This document shows positions 1 to 10,848 of a stretch of 64,000 bases of DNA, piece by piece. The notes under the pieces are model-generated. The model worked only from the letters and a program-made list of their open reading frames with translations. It searched no databases and was not told where the DNA came from. Within the stretch, counting starts at the first letter, position 1; every line of letters begins with the position of its first letter. The position numbers were made by a program, and so were the translations under genes. The DNA comes from Podaxis mareebaensis (lineage: Eukaryota; Basidiomycota; Agaricomycetes; Agaricales; Agaricaceae). The DNA lies in assembly GCA_018524725.1 (NCBI GenBank), contig JAEUWP010000219.1, positions 1 to 64,000 on the forward strand, read 5' to 3'.

Positions 1-64
1 TGGGTTCATAGTCTGTTATTCTAGCTGTAAAACTTGATTGTATTATAATCTAAGTACTGCTTTC

Positions 65-556
65 ATGACTGAAAACACTTTAGGCCATAACACTGTCACC
101 AAGGTTCTCATCCACAATGGAGTCGACCTGTCCTGGGTCAACCATGCTTACCTCTTTGGGATCCATTACTTGGATCAATCCTATACTGGTGAACCTAGTC
201 ACCAGTCCATGTATCATGACTGGGACAATGAATGCATCCATTGTCTTGACCTATATGGACCACCTCCAGCCATCAAGAGATGGGACAGATGGTTCTACCC
301 CAATGACCACAACCTTCTCAGGTTGTATTTCTTCGAACAACAAGAATTCCTTCACACTGGGAAGGAAATGCAAGATGACCCCAGCTGGCTAAAGGCTGGG
401 GGCCCCACTCACTTCCACCTTCTAAGCAAGCAGGAGTACCCCCCACACCTGCTCAAGCCCCCAACCACGCCTGCAGTTGATGGGCCCAGCAATTTGACTC
501 TACCTGTCGCATCCAGTGAGGTGCAGGTCAAGGATCACCCCTCAACTGAAGCCTGA
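65..556 (+). pseudogene. Retroelement-derived ORF upstream of a 3' LTR
   Basis: An ATG at 65 opens a 163-codon frame ending at 558. The protein is rich in Trp, His and Pro and ends in a Pro/Thr/Ser-rich tail, with a motif of the type NGVDLSWVNHAY followed by PPAIKRWDRW. I recognise this only loosely, as a type of ORF seen in agaricomycete retroelements, not as a named domain. It lies about 480 bp upstream of a purine tract and LTR-like start at 1031-1061, so it would be the 3'-most reading frame of a probable Ty3/gypsy element whose body lies left of the window. CpG is rare here. It could instead be an unrelated lineage-specific ORF. Confidence 0.35.
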
Positions 557-1030
557 CTGATGGAGGTTGATCGCCTCTCCATTCTTCATCCCAAAAGCAA
601 GTCATCACCCACCAACACCTCCGATGATGATATTGCATCATCAAATAGCTCCACACCCAGGGCTGGGGGAATTTCATTACTCCCACCTAACTTTCTATTG
701 ACGACAGGGGAGCAACCTAGTTGCTCTGCCATGTAACTACCCTTGTCAAGTCTCATGACTTGATTCCACTTGTATCCTCTCCCAGGCATCACTGCCTGGC
801 CCCTATCACAGTCAAGTCTCACAACTTGACTTCCTGCACACCTGGCTGAGGGGCTTTACCCCTTCAGTCTCACCACTTATTAAAACTGTATCCGAGTGAC
901 CTAGTCATCTCGGCCATATACCCTATACCCTAAAACTGAGCATCTCATTTGTCTCAGACCTATACCCTATCATACATGACTATTTATTAATCCTCTCCTC
1001 TCTCACACCAAGAGACCATAAAATGGTCTG

Positions 1031-1041
1031 GAGGGGGGGTG
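1031..1041 (+). other. Polypurine tract of a retrotransposon
   Basis: A G-rich run (GAGGGGGGGTG) directly precedes the LTR-like sequence that starts with TG at 1042. This is the arrangement expected for plus-strand priming at the 3' LTR of a Ty3/gypsy-type element. Confidence 0.5.
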
Positions 1042-1324
1042 TGTAAGGGCATGCCCTTACACTTAATTTGAAAATCAATTAACCCATGTTGCTGTGTTAT
1101 ATTTTGCTACCATTCTTGTTTACCCATCACTCCATCACATATTTGTATCTACTGTTTATTAGGGCACTTCGGTTGTTGGGGACAACCAACCTTTGCTTGT
1201 GCCATGTAGTCTCCCAATATACAGGTTTGAACTATTTGGCATGAGCATGAGGTCTTCCAACCATAAAGCATAAAGCTTTACAGAGTGTCTCTCATTACTA
1301 CAGATCCCTGCCATTCATTTCAAC
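1042..1324 (+). mobile_element. Probable 3' LTR of a Ty3/gypsy-like element
   Basis: The sequence starts with a perfect 20-bp palindrome, TGTAAGGGCATGCCCTTACA (1042-1061), straight after a purine tract. It contains a TATATTTT-like box near 1098 and AATAAA-like/ATAAAG motifs near 1263-1276. The right boundary is a guess, placed at the CA dinucleotide at 1323-1324. The matching 5' LTR would lie outside the window, so neither LTR length nor target duplication can be confirmed. Confidence 0.4.
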
Positions 1325-1709
1325 ATTAAAGAGTGCAGATGAAGGGGATGGAGGGATAGAAGGGGATTCATGATTTGTGGTGAGTGTTATTAAATGGAGG
1401 GGAGGGGCAGACAGACACCAATATTTCTGAAAGATGTAATCTTAACTTGAATCTCTTATTCAGTGGCTATGTGTGTTGGGTGCAGATGTGTGCTATGTGG
1501 TGGGATGGTAACTTGAGAGACATGTGTGACCCTCACCTTGTGTTAGACATGGAGAAGGGATAAGGGGTATGGCCTGGGCAATTGATTTGCATTCTGAGTC
1601 TATAGATGAGAGTGAGTAGATTTGAATTTAGGGAGGTGGTAGACTGACCTCCAATCTAATATGACTAGGGTGTATTCATCAGGAAAATGCAGTAAGCCAC
1701 CTTTCAGCT

Positions 1710-2590
1710 ATGGCTGCTTTTCTGGTCTTCAACTCATCTCCTTCTGACATTCTTTCTTCTTCTATCCACCCCTGTGGGAAAGTCACCTCTGATTCAGAAT
1801 CTTATGCTATTTGCCTCAGTCTCTTTCCTCTATTTCTCTTGCTATCTCTTGAAATTGTTCCTCTGTTTTCTTTTTCACAGACTCTATCTCTTCTAGGAAA
1901 TTTCTTTTTAACTATGGCCCTCACAGTGCTCATAAAGATGCTCTTGCAGTTGCCCACCTCCTCCAAGAGTGGCTGTCCTCCTCCTCTGTCAATAACATCC
2001 ACTTCTGGTCAGTTCTCTCTTCCAAGAAATGGTCAGTTCACTTCCAAGCACACAACCTCACCAAGTCACTGTGCATTCCCAACAACCCACAGTTCCCCTT
2101 CTGCACCTCTATTGATTACATTTGCAAACACTACACCAATAAATGTCTTGCCCTCTGGAGACAAAAAATGAATGTTCCTAAATATCTTGGCTATAACTGG
2201 CTGCTACTTACCAACCCCACAGACCAACAATTGGAACCCAAATACACTAAGGGTGGCACTTGGCTCTCATTGGGTCTTGGCACCAATCCCAACTTATACA
2301 CATGCTTCACTTGCTGCATAACCAACCATACCCCCATTGAATTCTTCTGACAGTGTTTCTTCCCAGGGCACTACATTACCTCTTGCCCATGTAGTGAAGA
2401 ACTCAAAACAAGGGACTATATCATCCACTATTGCCCCCTCTACTATCAGCCTATAGGTATTTATTCCAATGTCTACTGGCTAATCAAGTTTCTTTGTGAA
2501 AACCCAGCAGCATTCTCCTTTGCAGACCAGATTCAAGGACCAGTCACATTTGAGGATTACAACACTTGATGGCTTACTCAATGAGAGAGG
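1710..2590 (+). pseudogene. Non-LTR retrotransposon 3' fragment: RNase H and C-terminal zinc finger
   Basis: Read across two or more frames, this stretch resembles the end of an agaricomycete non-LTR (LINE) polyprotein. Around 1880-2060 there is an RNase H-like segment (FTDS, then HSAHKDALAVAHLLQEWL, then a Trp-rich HFWSV...WSVHFQAHNL). Around 2350-2450 follows a zinc-finger-like CPCSEELKTRDYIIHYCP, the usual C..C...H....C end of such elements. The region has at least one frameshift and stop codons, so it is a dead copy. A pyrimidine-rich tract (2640-2820) and an AATAAAT signal near 2875 follow, which fits the 3' UTR and tail of the same element. No reverse transcriptase domain is visible upstream, so the copy is 5'-truncated. 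Confidence 0.6.
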
Positions 2591-2639
2591 CTCATGCTAC
2601 ATGGCACTCCAGATGTTCACTAAAGGGTCTTTTCCTCTT

Positions 2640-3319
2640 ACACTTGCCTCATAGCTAGCTTCCTCTTCCCTCCTCCTCTTCATTTTCATTTATCTCTCTC
2701 TCAACTGTAAACTCTTTATTCTATGTTGGTTGCCTTGTCACTAGCTCCCTCACTCCCCTTCTCTTTTTCTTCTTTCTCTTTCTTCTCTTTCCTTTATTTT
2801 ATTCTCTGTTTCTTTTAGGTTTTGGTTCTTGGGACTGCTATCACACACCCATTTGTAGTAGCTAGTCTATTGCAATAAATGTTGATTTAAATATATATAC
2901 AAATTGAAAGACATAAAACACAAGATATAAAGAAAACATAATTGCAAAAATTACAGAATAATTTCTGACTTTTGATGCACAGGAAAAGTAATGTTACATA
3001 ACAGACAGCAAGCATAGTGGTATGCATAATATAATAAGAAATAATCACAACTACTAATATTTCATATACAGAATACTTTGTATGTAGCAATATAGTTTAA
3101 TGATATGTTGTTCTCATCTATTGTTATATCTTGTTTGGTTGCTTCCCCATGGTGTTGGGTTTAATTCATCTAAGGTACAAATCTTTACCAATTGACCTGA
3201 GACATTGTTTGAAGTAATATCAAAATTATCAAAACCATCAGGGTGCTGTTGCTGATCTTAGACAATGCCCAAGATAAGGGGATTATCTACCTTAACTAAA
3301 ATAATAACCATAGCCTACT
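2640..3319. other. Pyrimidine-rich element tail, then AT-rich gene-free DNA
   Basis: 2640-2820 is almost pure C/T on the + strand. 2880-3319 is strongly AT-rich, with short AT runs. I see no gene, RNA or clear repeat here. It separates the retroelement debris from the 3' end of the NOD-like receptor. Confidence 0.6.
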
Positions 3320-6300
3320 TCAGCCTATGAAAATCACAATGCTCAGATATAGTGATCCAGCAAAATATGAGTATAGTCTCTTGGTTCGATAGTGAGGGGG
3401 GATCCAGCAATGGTGATGTGCACCTACCACCCAAACGGCACCATTGGATAAAGACAGCAAAAAGGGACGCAACGGGAATTCAACGCTGTGCAAGTCATCG
3501 ACCAACTTGGCTTCTTGACCGCCTGTCCCTACATTCCAGATCCTCATCGTCCCATCAGCCGATCCCGAGGCAACTCGCGCACCGTCAGGCGAGAAAGCAA
3601 CAGAGGACACCGAATCCGTGTGGCCCTCTAACCGGGTTTCCTCCTCGCCTGCCCCAATATTCCAGATGCTCACCGTCCCACCAGCCGACCCCGAGGCAAC
3701 TCGCGCGCTGTCGGGCGAGAAAGCGACAGACATCACTGAACCTGTGTGCGCCTCCAACCGGGCTTCCTCCTCACCTGCCCACACATTCCAGATCTTCACC
3801 GTCCCATCACCCGATCCCGATGCAACTCGCGCGCCGTCGGGCGAGAAAGCGACAGACATCACCGAACCCGTATGGGCCTCCAACCGGGCTTCCTCCTCGC
3901 TTGTCGCCACATTCCAGATCCTCACCATCCCATCACGCAACCCCGATGCAACTCGCGCGCCGTCGGGCGAGAAAGCGACAGACATCACCACATTGGTGTG
4001 GCCCTCCAACCGGGCTTCCTCCTCGCCTGTCCCCACATTCCAGATCCTCACCGTACCATCACGCGATCCCGAGGCAACTCGCGTGCCGTCGGGCGAGAAA
4101 GCGACAGGGTACACCGAATTCGTGTGGCCCTCCAACCGGGTTTCCTCCTCGCCTGTCCCCACATTCCAGATCCTCACCGTCCCATCACGCAATCCCGAGG
4201 CAACTCGCGTGCCATCGGGCGAGAAAGCGACAGAGAACACCCAATCCATGTGGCCCTCCAACCGGGCTTCCTCCTCACTTGCCCCCACATTCCAGATCCT
4301 CACCGTCCCATCACCTGATCCCGAGGCAACTTGCGCGCCATCGGGCGAGAAAGCGACAGAGTACACCCAATGGGTGTGGCCCTCCAACCGGGCTTCCTCC
4401 TCGCTTGCCCCCACATTCCAGATCCTCACCGTCCCATCACCCGATCCCGAGGCAACTCGCGTGCCATTGGGCGAGAAAGCGACAGAGAACACCAAATTGG
4501 TGTGGCCCTCCAACTGGGCTTCCTCCTCGCCTGTCCCCACATTCCAGATCCTCACCGTCCCATCACCCGATCCCGAGGCAACTCGCGCGCCGTCGGGCGA
4601 GAAAGCGACAGAGTACACCAAATTCGTGTGGCCCTCCAACCGGGCTTCTTCCTCGCCTGTCCCCACATTCCAGATCCTCACCGTCCCATCAGCTGATCCC
4701 GAGGCAACTCGCGCGCCGTCGGGCGAGAAAGCGACAGACATCACCGAACCCGTATGGCCCTCCAACCGGGCTTCCTCCTCGCTTGCCCCCACATTCCAGA
4801 TCCTCACCGTCCCATCAGCTGATCCCAAGGCAACTCGCGCGCCGTCGGGCGAGAAAGCAACAAAGAACACCGAATTGGTGTAGCCCTCCAACAGGGCTTC
4901 CTCCTCGCTTGCCCCCACATTCCAGATCCTCACCGTCCCATCAGCCGATCCCGAGGCAACTCGCGCGCCGTCGGGCGAGAAGGCGACAGAGGACACCGAA
5001 TCCTTGTGGCCTTCCAACCGGGCTTCCTCCTCGCCTGTTCCCACATTCCAGATCCTCACCGTCCCATCACCTGATCCCGAGGCAACTCGCGCGCCGTCGG
5101 GCGAGAAAGCGACAGACATCACCGAATCCGTGTGGCCCTCCAACCGGGCTTCCTCCTCGCTTGCCCCCACATTCCAGATCCTCACCGTCCCATCACCTGA
5201 TCCCGAGGCAACTCGCGCGCCGTCAGGCGAGAAAGCGACAGACATCACCGAATCCATGTGGCCCTCCAACCGGGCTTCCTCCTCACTTGCCCCCACATTC
5301 CAGATCCTCACCGTCCCATCACCCGATCCCGAGGCAACTCGCGCGCCGTCGGGCGAGAAGGCAACAGAGTACACCGAATTGGTGTGGCCCTCCAACCGGG
5401 CTTCCTCCTCGCCTGTCCCCACATTCCAGATCCTCACCGTCCCATCACGCGTTCCCGAGGCAACTCGCGCGCCGTCGGGCGAGAAAGCGACAGACATCAC
5501 CCAATGGGTGTGGCCCTCCAACCGGGCTTCCTCCTCGCCTGTCCCCACATTCCAGATCCTCACCGTCCCATCACGCGATCCCGATGCAACTCGCGCGCCG
5601 TCGGGCGAGAAAGCGACAGACATCACCCAGTGGGTGTGGCCCTCCAACCGGGCTTCCTCCTCGCCTGTCCCCACATTCCAGATCCTCACCATCCCATCAG
5701 CCGATCCTGAGGCAACTCGCGCGCCGTCGAGCGAGAAAGTGACAGAATAGACCATCGAACCTCCGACCATGCAGTGTTCCATTGGTCCCCATGAGTCAGG
5801 TAGACCCATTACGACACTTCGTGGCCCGTTCAGCTGTGCACCATAAACTTGACGCATCAAAGACTTCTTGGGAATCCATGTGAATGCCGACTGGTAAACC
5901 TCGAAACAATGCTTCTGAATGCACTCGAAACCCATCTGCAGAAATCGACGGGCATCATCAACGAGTGGTCGCAGTTCCTCGCTATCTGTAGTTTTGATGT
6001 ACTGCCACGATGTCAGCAAGTGAACTTTGCTTCCTCATGATCAATACTTACTGAGAGAGCAACACTTGCATTGCGAAGCGACTTCACGCCTGTCCCCAGT
6101 TCACCAACAACACTCAAGCACTCCATCCAATGCAGGATGTGGGTTTTCAGGAAGTTGCGCAAAGCACGAATAACGGACTCGAAGACTGGCGTGCTTGAGT
6201 CCTGGACCTCACTTAAATGGGTGGCCCAGTAAATACACGCGTATTTAAGTGCTTCTGGGATTTTGCTGGCATCTTCAGGCGGGTTGGTTCTGTCCATATG

Positions 6301-8782
6301 CGAGACGGTCAATTCTTCAGGAACATCACAGATGTTATACTTCAGCAACCGGTTCATGAGCTCGAGGCATTTGAGCGCAAGCTCTGCGTGACCATCGGTG
6401 GGGAGGAGAGGGGCGAATGAGGAGAAACGGCAGCGTTCGGGGTCCACGAGGAATTCCGGGAAGGATGCATGAAATGGGGAGACTGGAGCATTTTCTCCAG
6501 GGGGAATATGAATGACGGAATTGAGTGGCGATAAATAGGTGACAGGATCTGGTATCCCCGACAACATGGAAAGAGCGTTGAGTGACAACGGATGTTGAAG
6601 GAATATGACAAACGAGACAAGGGTCCTCATGGGGGACAATTCTCTGTCTTCCTGACCATCACAAGCTTGCTGAAGAATATCTCCATACAATCCATCGATG
6701 GCTGAGGTTTGTTGCGGACTCCAAGCGTGATTTGCCAAGGAAGTGAGTCGCTGTTTGTAACGGCGTCCACCATCCCGAATATAACGTGTTGCCGTAACTG
6801 CATAGACGAAAAGTTTCCCAGAGTCCTTAACAATTTGAGACAATTCGCTATCGGGAGGCCACCCATCCTCCTTGTCAGGTTCACAGTCCTTCTTGATATC
6901 GTCCAGTGATGCCTTCACATACATCCGGATGTCGCTCTCCACGATGCTTTTCTCGACCTCGTGAAGCAAGAAAGTATTATGGGAACCCTTCGAGGAATTG
7001 AAGGCAGCAGTAATGAAATGATCGGCTCTACTGACGAGGAAGAACTTGAGGGGAAGGTCCGAAGCGGAATTGAGAATGATCTGGATGAGGCGCTTGACGA
7101 GGTTGGGGTTGGTGCATTCGTCGAGAGCATCGATGACAACAATCTTGTAAACTCCAACCCGGTCACCGACGGCGGTCCGCACTGGGTCAACGATGAGTTT
7201 TTTGAACTGCTCTTGCATATCATTCGACTCCACCAAATCCGGGTCATTCTCCAGGACTTTCACGAGCTCCGCAGTGACAGTAGGCGAACCCCTAGCAAAG
7301 CCGTATGCGATACCTGGGATGATGCGGCGCGCATTCTTGGTTTTTTCTGAGGCTCGAGAGCAAAAGAAACTCGCCCCAAGCATCTGCTGTTGGTCCCAGC
7401 GCTCGCACAACGACTGCGCGATCGTCGACTTCCCAATACCTGCCATCCCTGTAAGCCAATGTACCTTAACACCCTGCTCGTCAGAAGCTTGGGCTTCCAA
7501 CTCTTTGAGGACAGCGACACGTGTACCGGGCATGCATCCTGTGGGATCGCCATAGGCGGAGTGCCGGGTTTTATATGAAGCGCCCTCGGAACGAAGTTTG
7601 TCAATCAGACCTGTAATGATGTGAGAATCCTAAACTGTCATTCCGAAGGAGCAGCCTACCGGAGTTCATCACCTGTAAATGGAATATATGAGGCCGACAG
7701 CGCTTCCCCGGGCGCAAAATCACTCACTTGTGACATGTTCTGTACGGTCACATTGGCGTGGAGTTGCATATCAATCTGTGGAACGCGATGAGCACCATGC
7801 AGACAGGAACACGATCTGCAACTTGAACACCTACCTGGAACAGATCGCAAGCACTGTTGAGATCCCTCAGCAACTTTTGTATCGTTCCGGCATCGTTCGA
7901 AACTTCGGCAATGCGGGTCACTAAACACCGTTCTTGCAAGTCCTGGATGGCTTTAACCAAGCGCTCGATAGCTCTGTGAGACCGTCAAAAAGAAATCAGA
8001 TACGAACGCGCAAGAAAGCGGAGCCAATACGCACGTAGAGAAGCTTCGGACTCTCTCTTCAAACACATTCAATCCTCCTTCTTCCTTGTACCTTTGGACC
8101 AGTGATAGGATAGCATTCGATCTTGTCTTGAGCCCCTCTAGCTCCTCCTTATTCGTGGATACGCCCTGCGGACCGGACCTCAATAACGGGAACACAATGA
8201 AAGTGGCTTACGCACATCGAAGATCTTGTGAAGTGTCAAGAACGCACCGGCAACAGTTTTCAGGGGTGGACAGAGATCCGAACATTTCCCGAGCCCTTCG
8301 GCTACAACTGCCAATCCATGAAGGGCAGTGCTGCCCACTGCCCTCGCCTTCTCGAGTCGTGTTGACGGGCTCTGTTGCGCGGTCTGAACCCGGACGATTT
8401 TATGATATTCGTTACTGGCGGGTGATGCTGGGGTTCGGATACTTGGGAGAGCCTGAGAGGTCGTGGCTGCAGGGGGAGATGGATTTGGGGACGTTGGGAG
8501 ACCGTGAGAAGCCCCTAAGGCGGGGGCAGAAGCTCCATGAGCTACTGGGAGAGCCCGAGGGATCCCCGGAGGACGAGAAGGAGTTTCGGGTCTTGAGAGA
8601 ACTGGCGAGGTCGCAGATGTAGGAGGTGCTTCGACTCTTAGAAGGACAGGAGCCGCAACAGTCCCAAGGGCCAAGCTGCTTCTAACGAGTGCAGAGATAC
8701 TGGGACGCTCCGGATTTCCCGTAGACTTCGCCGGCGACGTATCTTGCTTTCCTTCTTTGAAGAATTTCGAAAAAGTGGGCAT
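3320..8782 (-). CDS. NACHT-WD40 NOD-like receptor (NWD/STAND protein)
   Basis: Seven exons join in frame: 8782-8216, 8165-8035, 7973-7835, 7775-7728, 7672-7660, 7610-6052 and 6001-3320, giving 1712 residues. Residues 1-180 are Pro/Ser/Ala-rich. A helical region (about 170-300) resembles the N-terminal bundles of fungal NLRs related to HeLo/MLKL-type death domains; this is inference. A NACHT NTPase follows with Walker A GMAGIGKST and Walker B IVVIDALDE. The last 750 residues are 18 WD40 repeats of exactly 42 residues. Family members (HET-E/HET-D of Podospora) act in non-self recognition and programmed cell death: WD repeats sense the ligand, NACHT oligomerises and the N-terminus signals. The tail after repeat 18 holds a WIPPHYR motif, then stops about a dozen residues later, so the C-terminus may be slightly truncated next to the transposon debris. 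The ATG at 8782 is the first in the frame. Confidence 0.93.
3494..5761 (-). repeat. 18 tandem 126-bp units encoding WD40 repeats
   Basis: Eighteen consecutive 126-bp units with no indels encode 42-residue WD40 blades with the consensus SVAFSPDGARVASGSxDGTV followed by RIWNVG and EEEARLEGH. Units differ mostly at the first five residues (THWVM, TNSVY, MDSVM, TGSVM), at the residue before DG (A, G or R), and at TG versus AS after the WNVG. This near-identity is the signature of concerted evolution in fungal allorecognition NLRs. It also creates long shadow ORFs on the other strand. Confidence 0.97.
7660..7672 (-). other. 13-nt microexon in the NLR gene
   Basis: The acceptor TTTACAG at 7673 and the donor GTAGGC at 7659 leave a 13-nt exon. 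Including it, and only it, brings the 48-nt exon before and the 1559-nt exon after into one frame, as ...VQNMSQ-VMNSG-LIDKLRS.... Flanking introns are 55 and 49 nt. Confidence 0.75.
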
Positions 8783-9142
8783 TGTGAGCCGATAAGAGTG
8801 TAGGATCGATGGTGGTCAACGAACAAGCAGGATTGATGCAAACTTGCGTGAAATTGCTGTAGAGCAGCGCTGGGTGTCAAAGTTCTCGGATCCTCAGCGG
8901 TCAATATTAGCTTGGCGTCTATCACCCACACTTGTCGTCCTTTACACTTGCCCCACCATTCTGCTCTTCGACTCCTGGCCCAGGCTCACACTTCTGGCAT
9001 ATGCCAATGTATTCACCATACCACCACCTCTGCACACCGCAACACCCACATATTCGAACATCCCACTTGGTCCAGCCATATTCGCATCAGCACCGCCATT
9101 CCTAACAATTATACCATATTTGTCACTAGCTACCCAGCCTCT

Positions 9143-10620
9143 TCATAGGCTATAAGTAGCCTCCAACATCCACGCCCATACTATCCTATGCTCGCCAGAG
9201 GCATGATCTCTCGGGTTTAGATCTCGCACCTCCTGCGCCATAACATGATTTCTCAGTGATCGTGTCCGATACAGGTGTGTGGGACAGTCTAAGAGGTGTT
9301 TGGGTGAGGTGCCGGTCAAGAATTTTTGCTGATGTTTGTCATTCCATTTCACCTGAGTAACTTTTGCCTCTACCATGTCCAACGCCCACAAAAGTCTTCG
9401 TGTGTGTACAGTAATAATGATCTGTCTGCGGATATCATATACTGGCCTGTGTTTCCCTGTCATTGCGTCAATGATTGCGGCGACAGAAGTATCCGCTAAC
9501 TTGGATTTTCATCGAGACAGTGATAAGTTTGACGGCTGAGTTAGGAGAAGAAAAGCACCGTATTACCTTTACTATGGCATACATTAATCGTACTATCGCA
9601 ACAATCTCGAGGCTCTGATTGTGTGACACATATGTGACTCCTTCTATCCCTGGAGCTTTGAAGGCCTGACCCTGGCCTGACCTCTTGAACTCTTCTAAAG
9701 ATGAGGATTTTCCAGGACCCGATCGGTAGACCTGGTAAACCGAATTGCGTTTCCGATGGCCCCTTGGGTCATAGGGGACCATCTCCCCAGGGTCAACCAA
9801 AAAGCATTGGTTCGCTCCTAGCCCGAATAAATATCGTCACGGCGACAGCAGGAACCTGGAGGTGGAAGGAGCCGAACGAGGTTCGTGATCCGTCGTTAAT
9901 GAACGTTTGAACCCATGTGCGATCTGTCTTCACACACGTTTCAAGAACATCAAGGATGCCAGTAACGTCTCTAGTCACATCCAGGTTTGTTGGCCCTTGA
10001 GCGTCTCCCAGAGAATGTCCGACCAGTGAGAGGACAGAAAGAAGCTCATGAGAATTCATCCCGCCCCAGTTGATTGGTTTCGCTTGGTGACGATGATCAC
10101 GTACGAGGGAGACCATCCATAAGGTACATATTGAGATTGTGACGAACCTCCAGATGCCACGATGCAGTAGAGGCTGGTAGGGGTATAATGGTGGAGCAGT
10201 ACTTACATATGTTGTTGTACCAAGCGCCCAAACACGGGGGGCCGGAAGAAGCTAGCGTGCTCCATGTAACGTGACATCAGAGCACAGGCCTGCACCGGAA
10301 CAAGAGCAGAACAGTAGAGAGAGACTAGATCCTTCCCCTGGGTTAATGCGTAGCCGTAGAAGGCCACAGCCACACAAGCAGCGCAGCAGGCTGAGTCAGT
10401 AGGAGGTACGAGAGGCCCGTTGACGGCCGATAGGATGTCAAGAAAGATCCGTTTTCGGTGAATCAAGTAAGTACTCAGGTTCGCTGAGTTGGATACTTCG
10501 ACTGTACCGCCACTTATCTATGGCACGTTTGTCGTATCTCAGAGAAGCGCATCCATTTACTTACCAATAGTGTCAACGTGGGTATCTTATGGACGAGTTG
10601 ATTGTGATAGACTGCGATAG
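9143..10620 (-). other. Unresolved minus-strand locus (possible spliced gene)
   Basis: Three minus-strand open stretches line up with splice-like signals. 10466-10203 ends at a strong GTAAGTACTG donor. 10186-9793 follows a CAG acceptor and is hydrophobic at its start (GIWRFVTISICTLWMVSL), and it could be membrane-spanning. 9800-9468 is less convincing. The frames do not join cleanly across the first junction with the sites I tried, and I recognise no family. It may be a lineage-specific membrane protein or a decayed gene. The rest of 8783-10848 shows no other gene. Confidence 0.25.
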
Positions 10621-10645
10621 AATGTGATAGACTAGGTGTGATTTA
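10603..10645. repeat. Short imperfect tandem repeat
   Basis: Three or four imperfect 10-bp units of the type GTGATAGACT, GCGATAGAAT, GTGATAGACT lie about 200 bp upstream of the kinase start codon. No function is implied. Confidence 0.6.
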
Positions 10646-10848
10646 TGAAAAGAGATGAGGACGAGGGAGAAAGCGATTTCTTGAAGGAATAAATACTTAT
10701 CTAGGGACGAGTGCGCCCCTGGAAATTAAAGTTGGAGAGCCGGAGAAGAGGGGGGTCGGGGGAGAGCGGTGATGGCCGATGGCTTATGGAGCCTTATATG
10801 TAAGAGGTGGAGAGTGATTTTTGTGATCTCATCGCTCTCCGCTCGTCA

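Noticed and set aside
3352..5742. 796-codon open frame on the + strand, and several other long frames over the same stretch
   Set aside because: They are antisense shadows of the 126-bp WD40 repeats: a repeat length divisible by three keeps any open frame open. The products are periodic and low-complexity.
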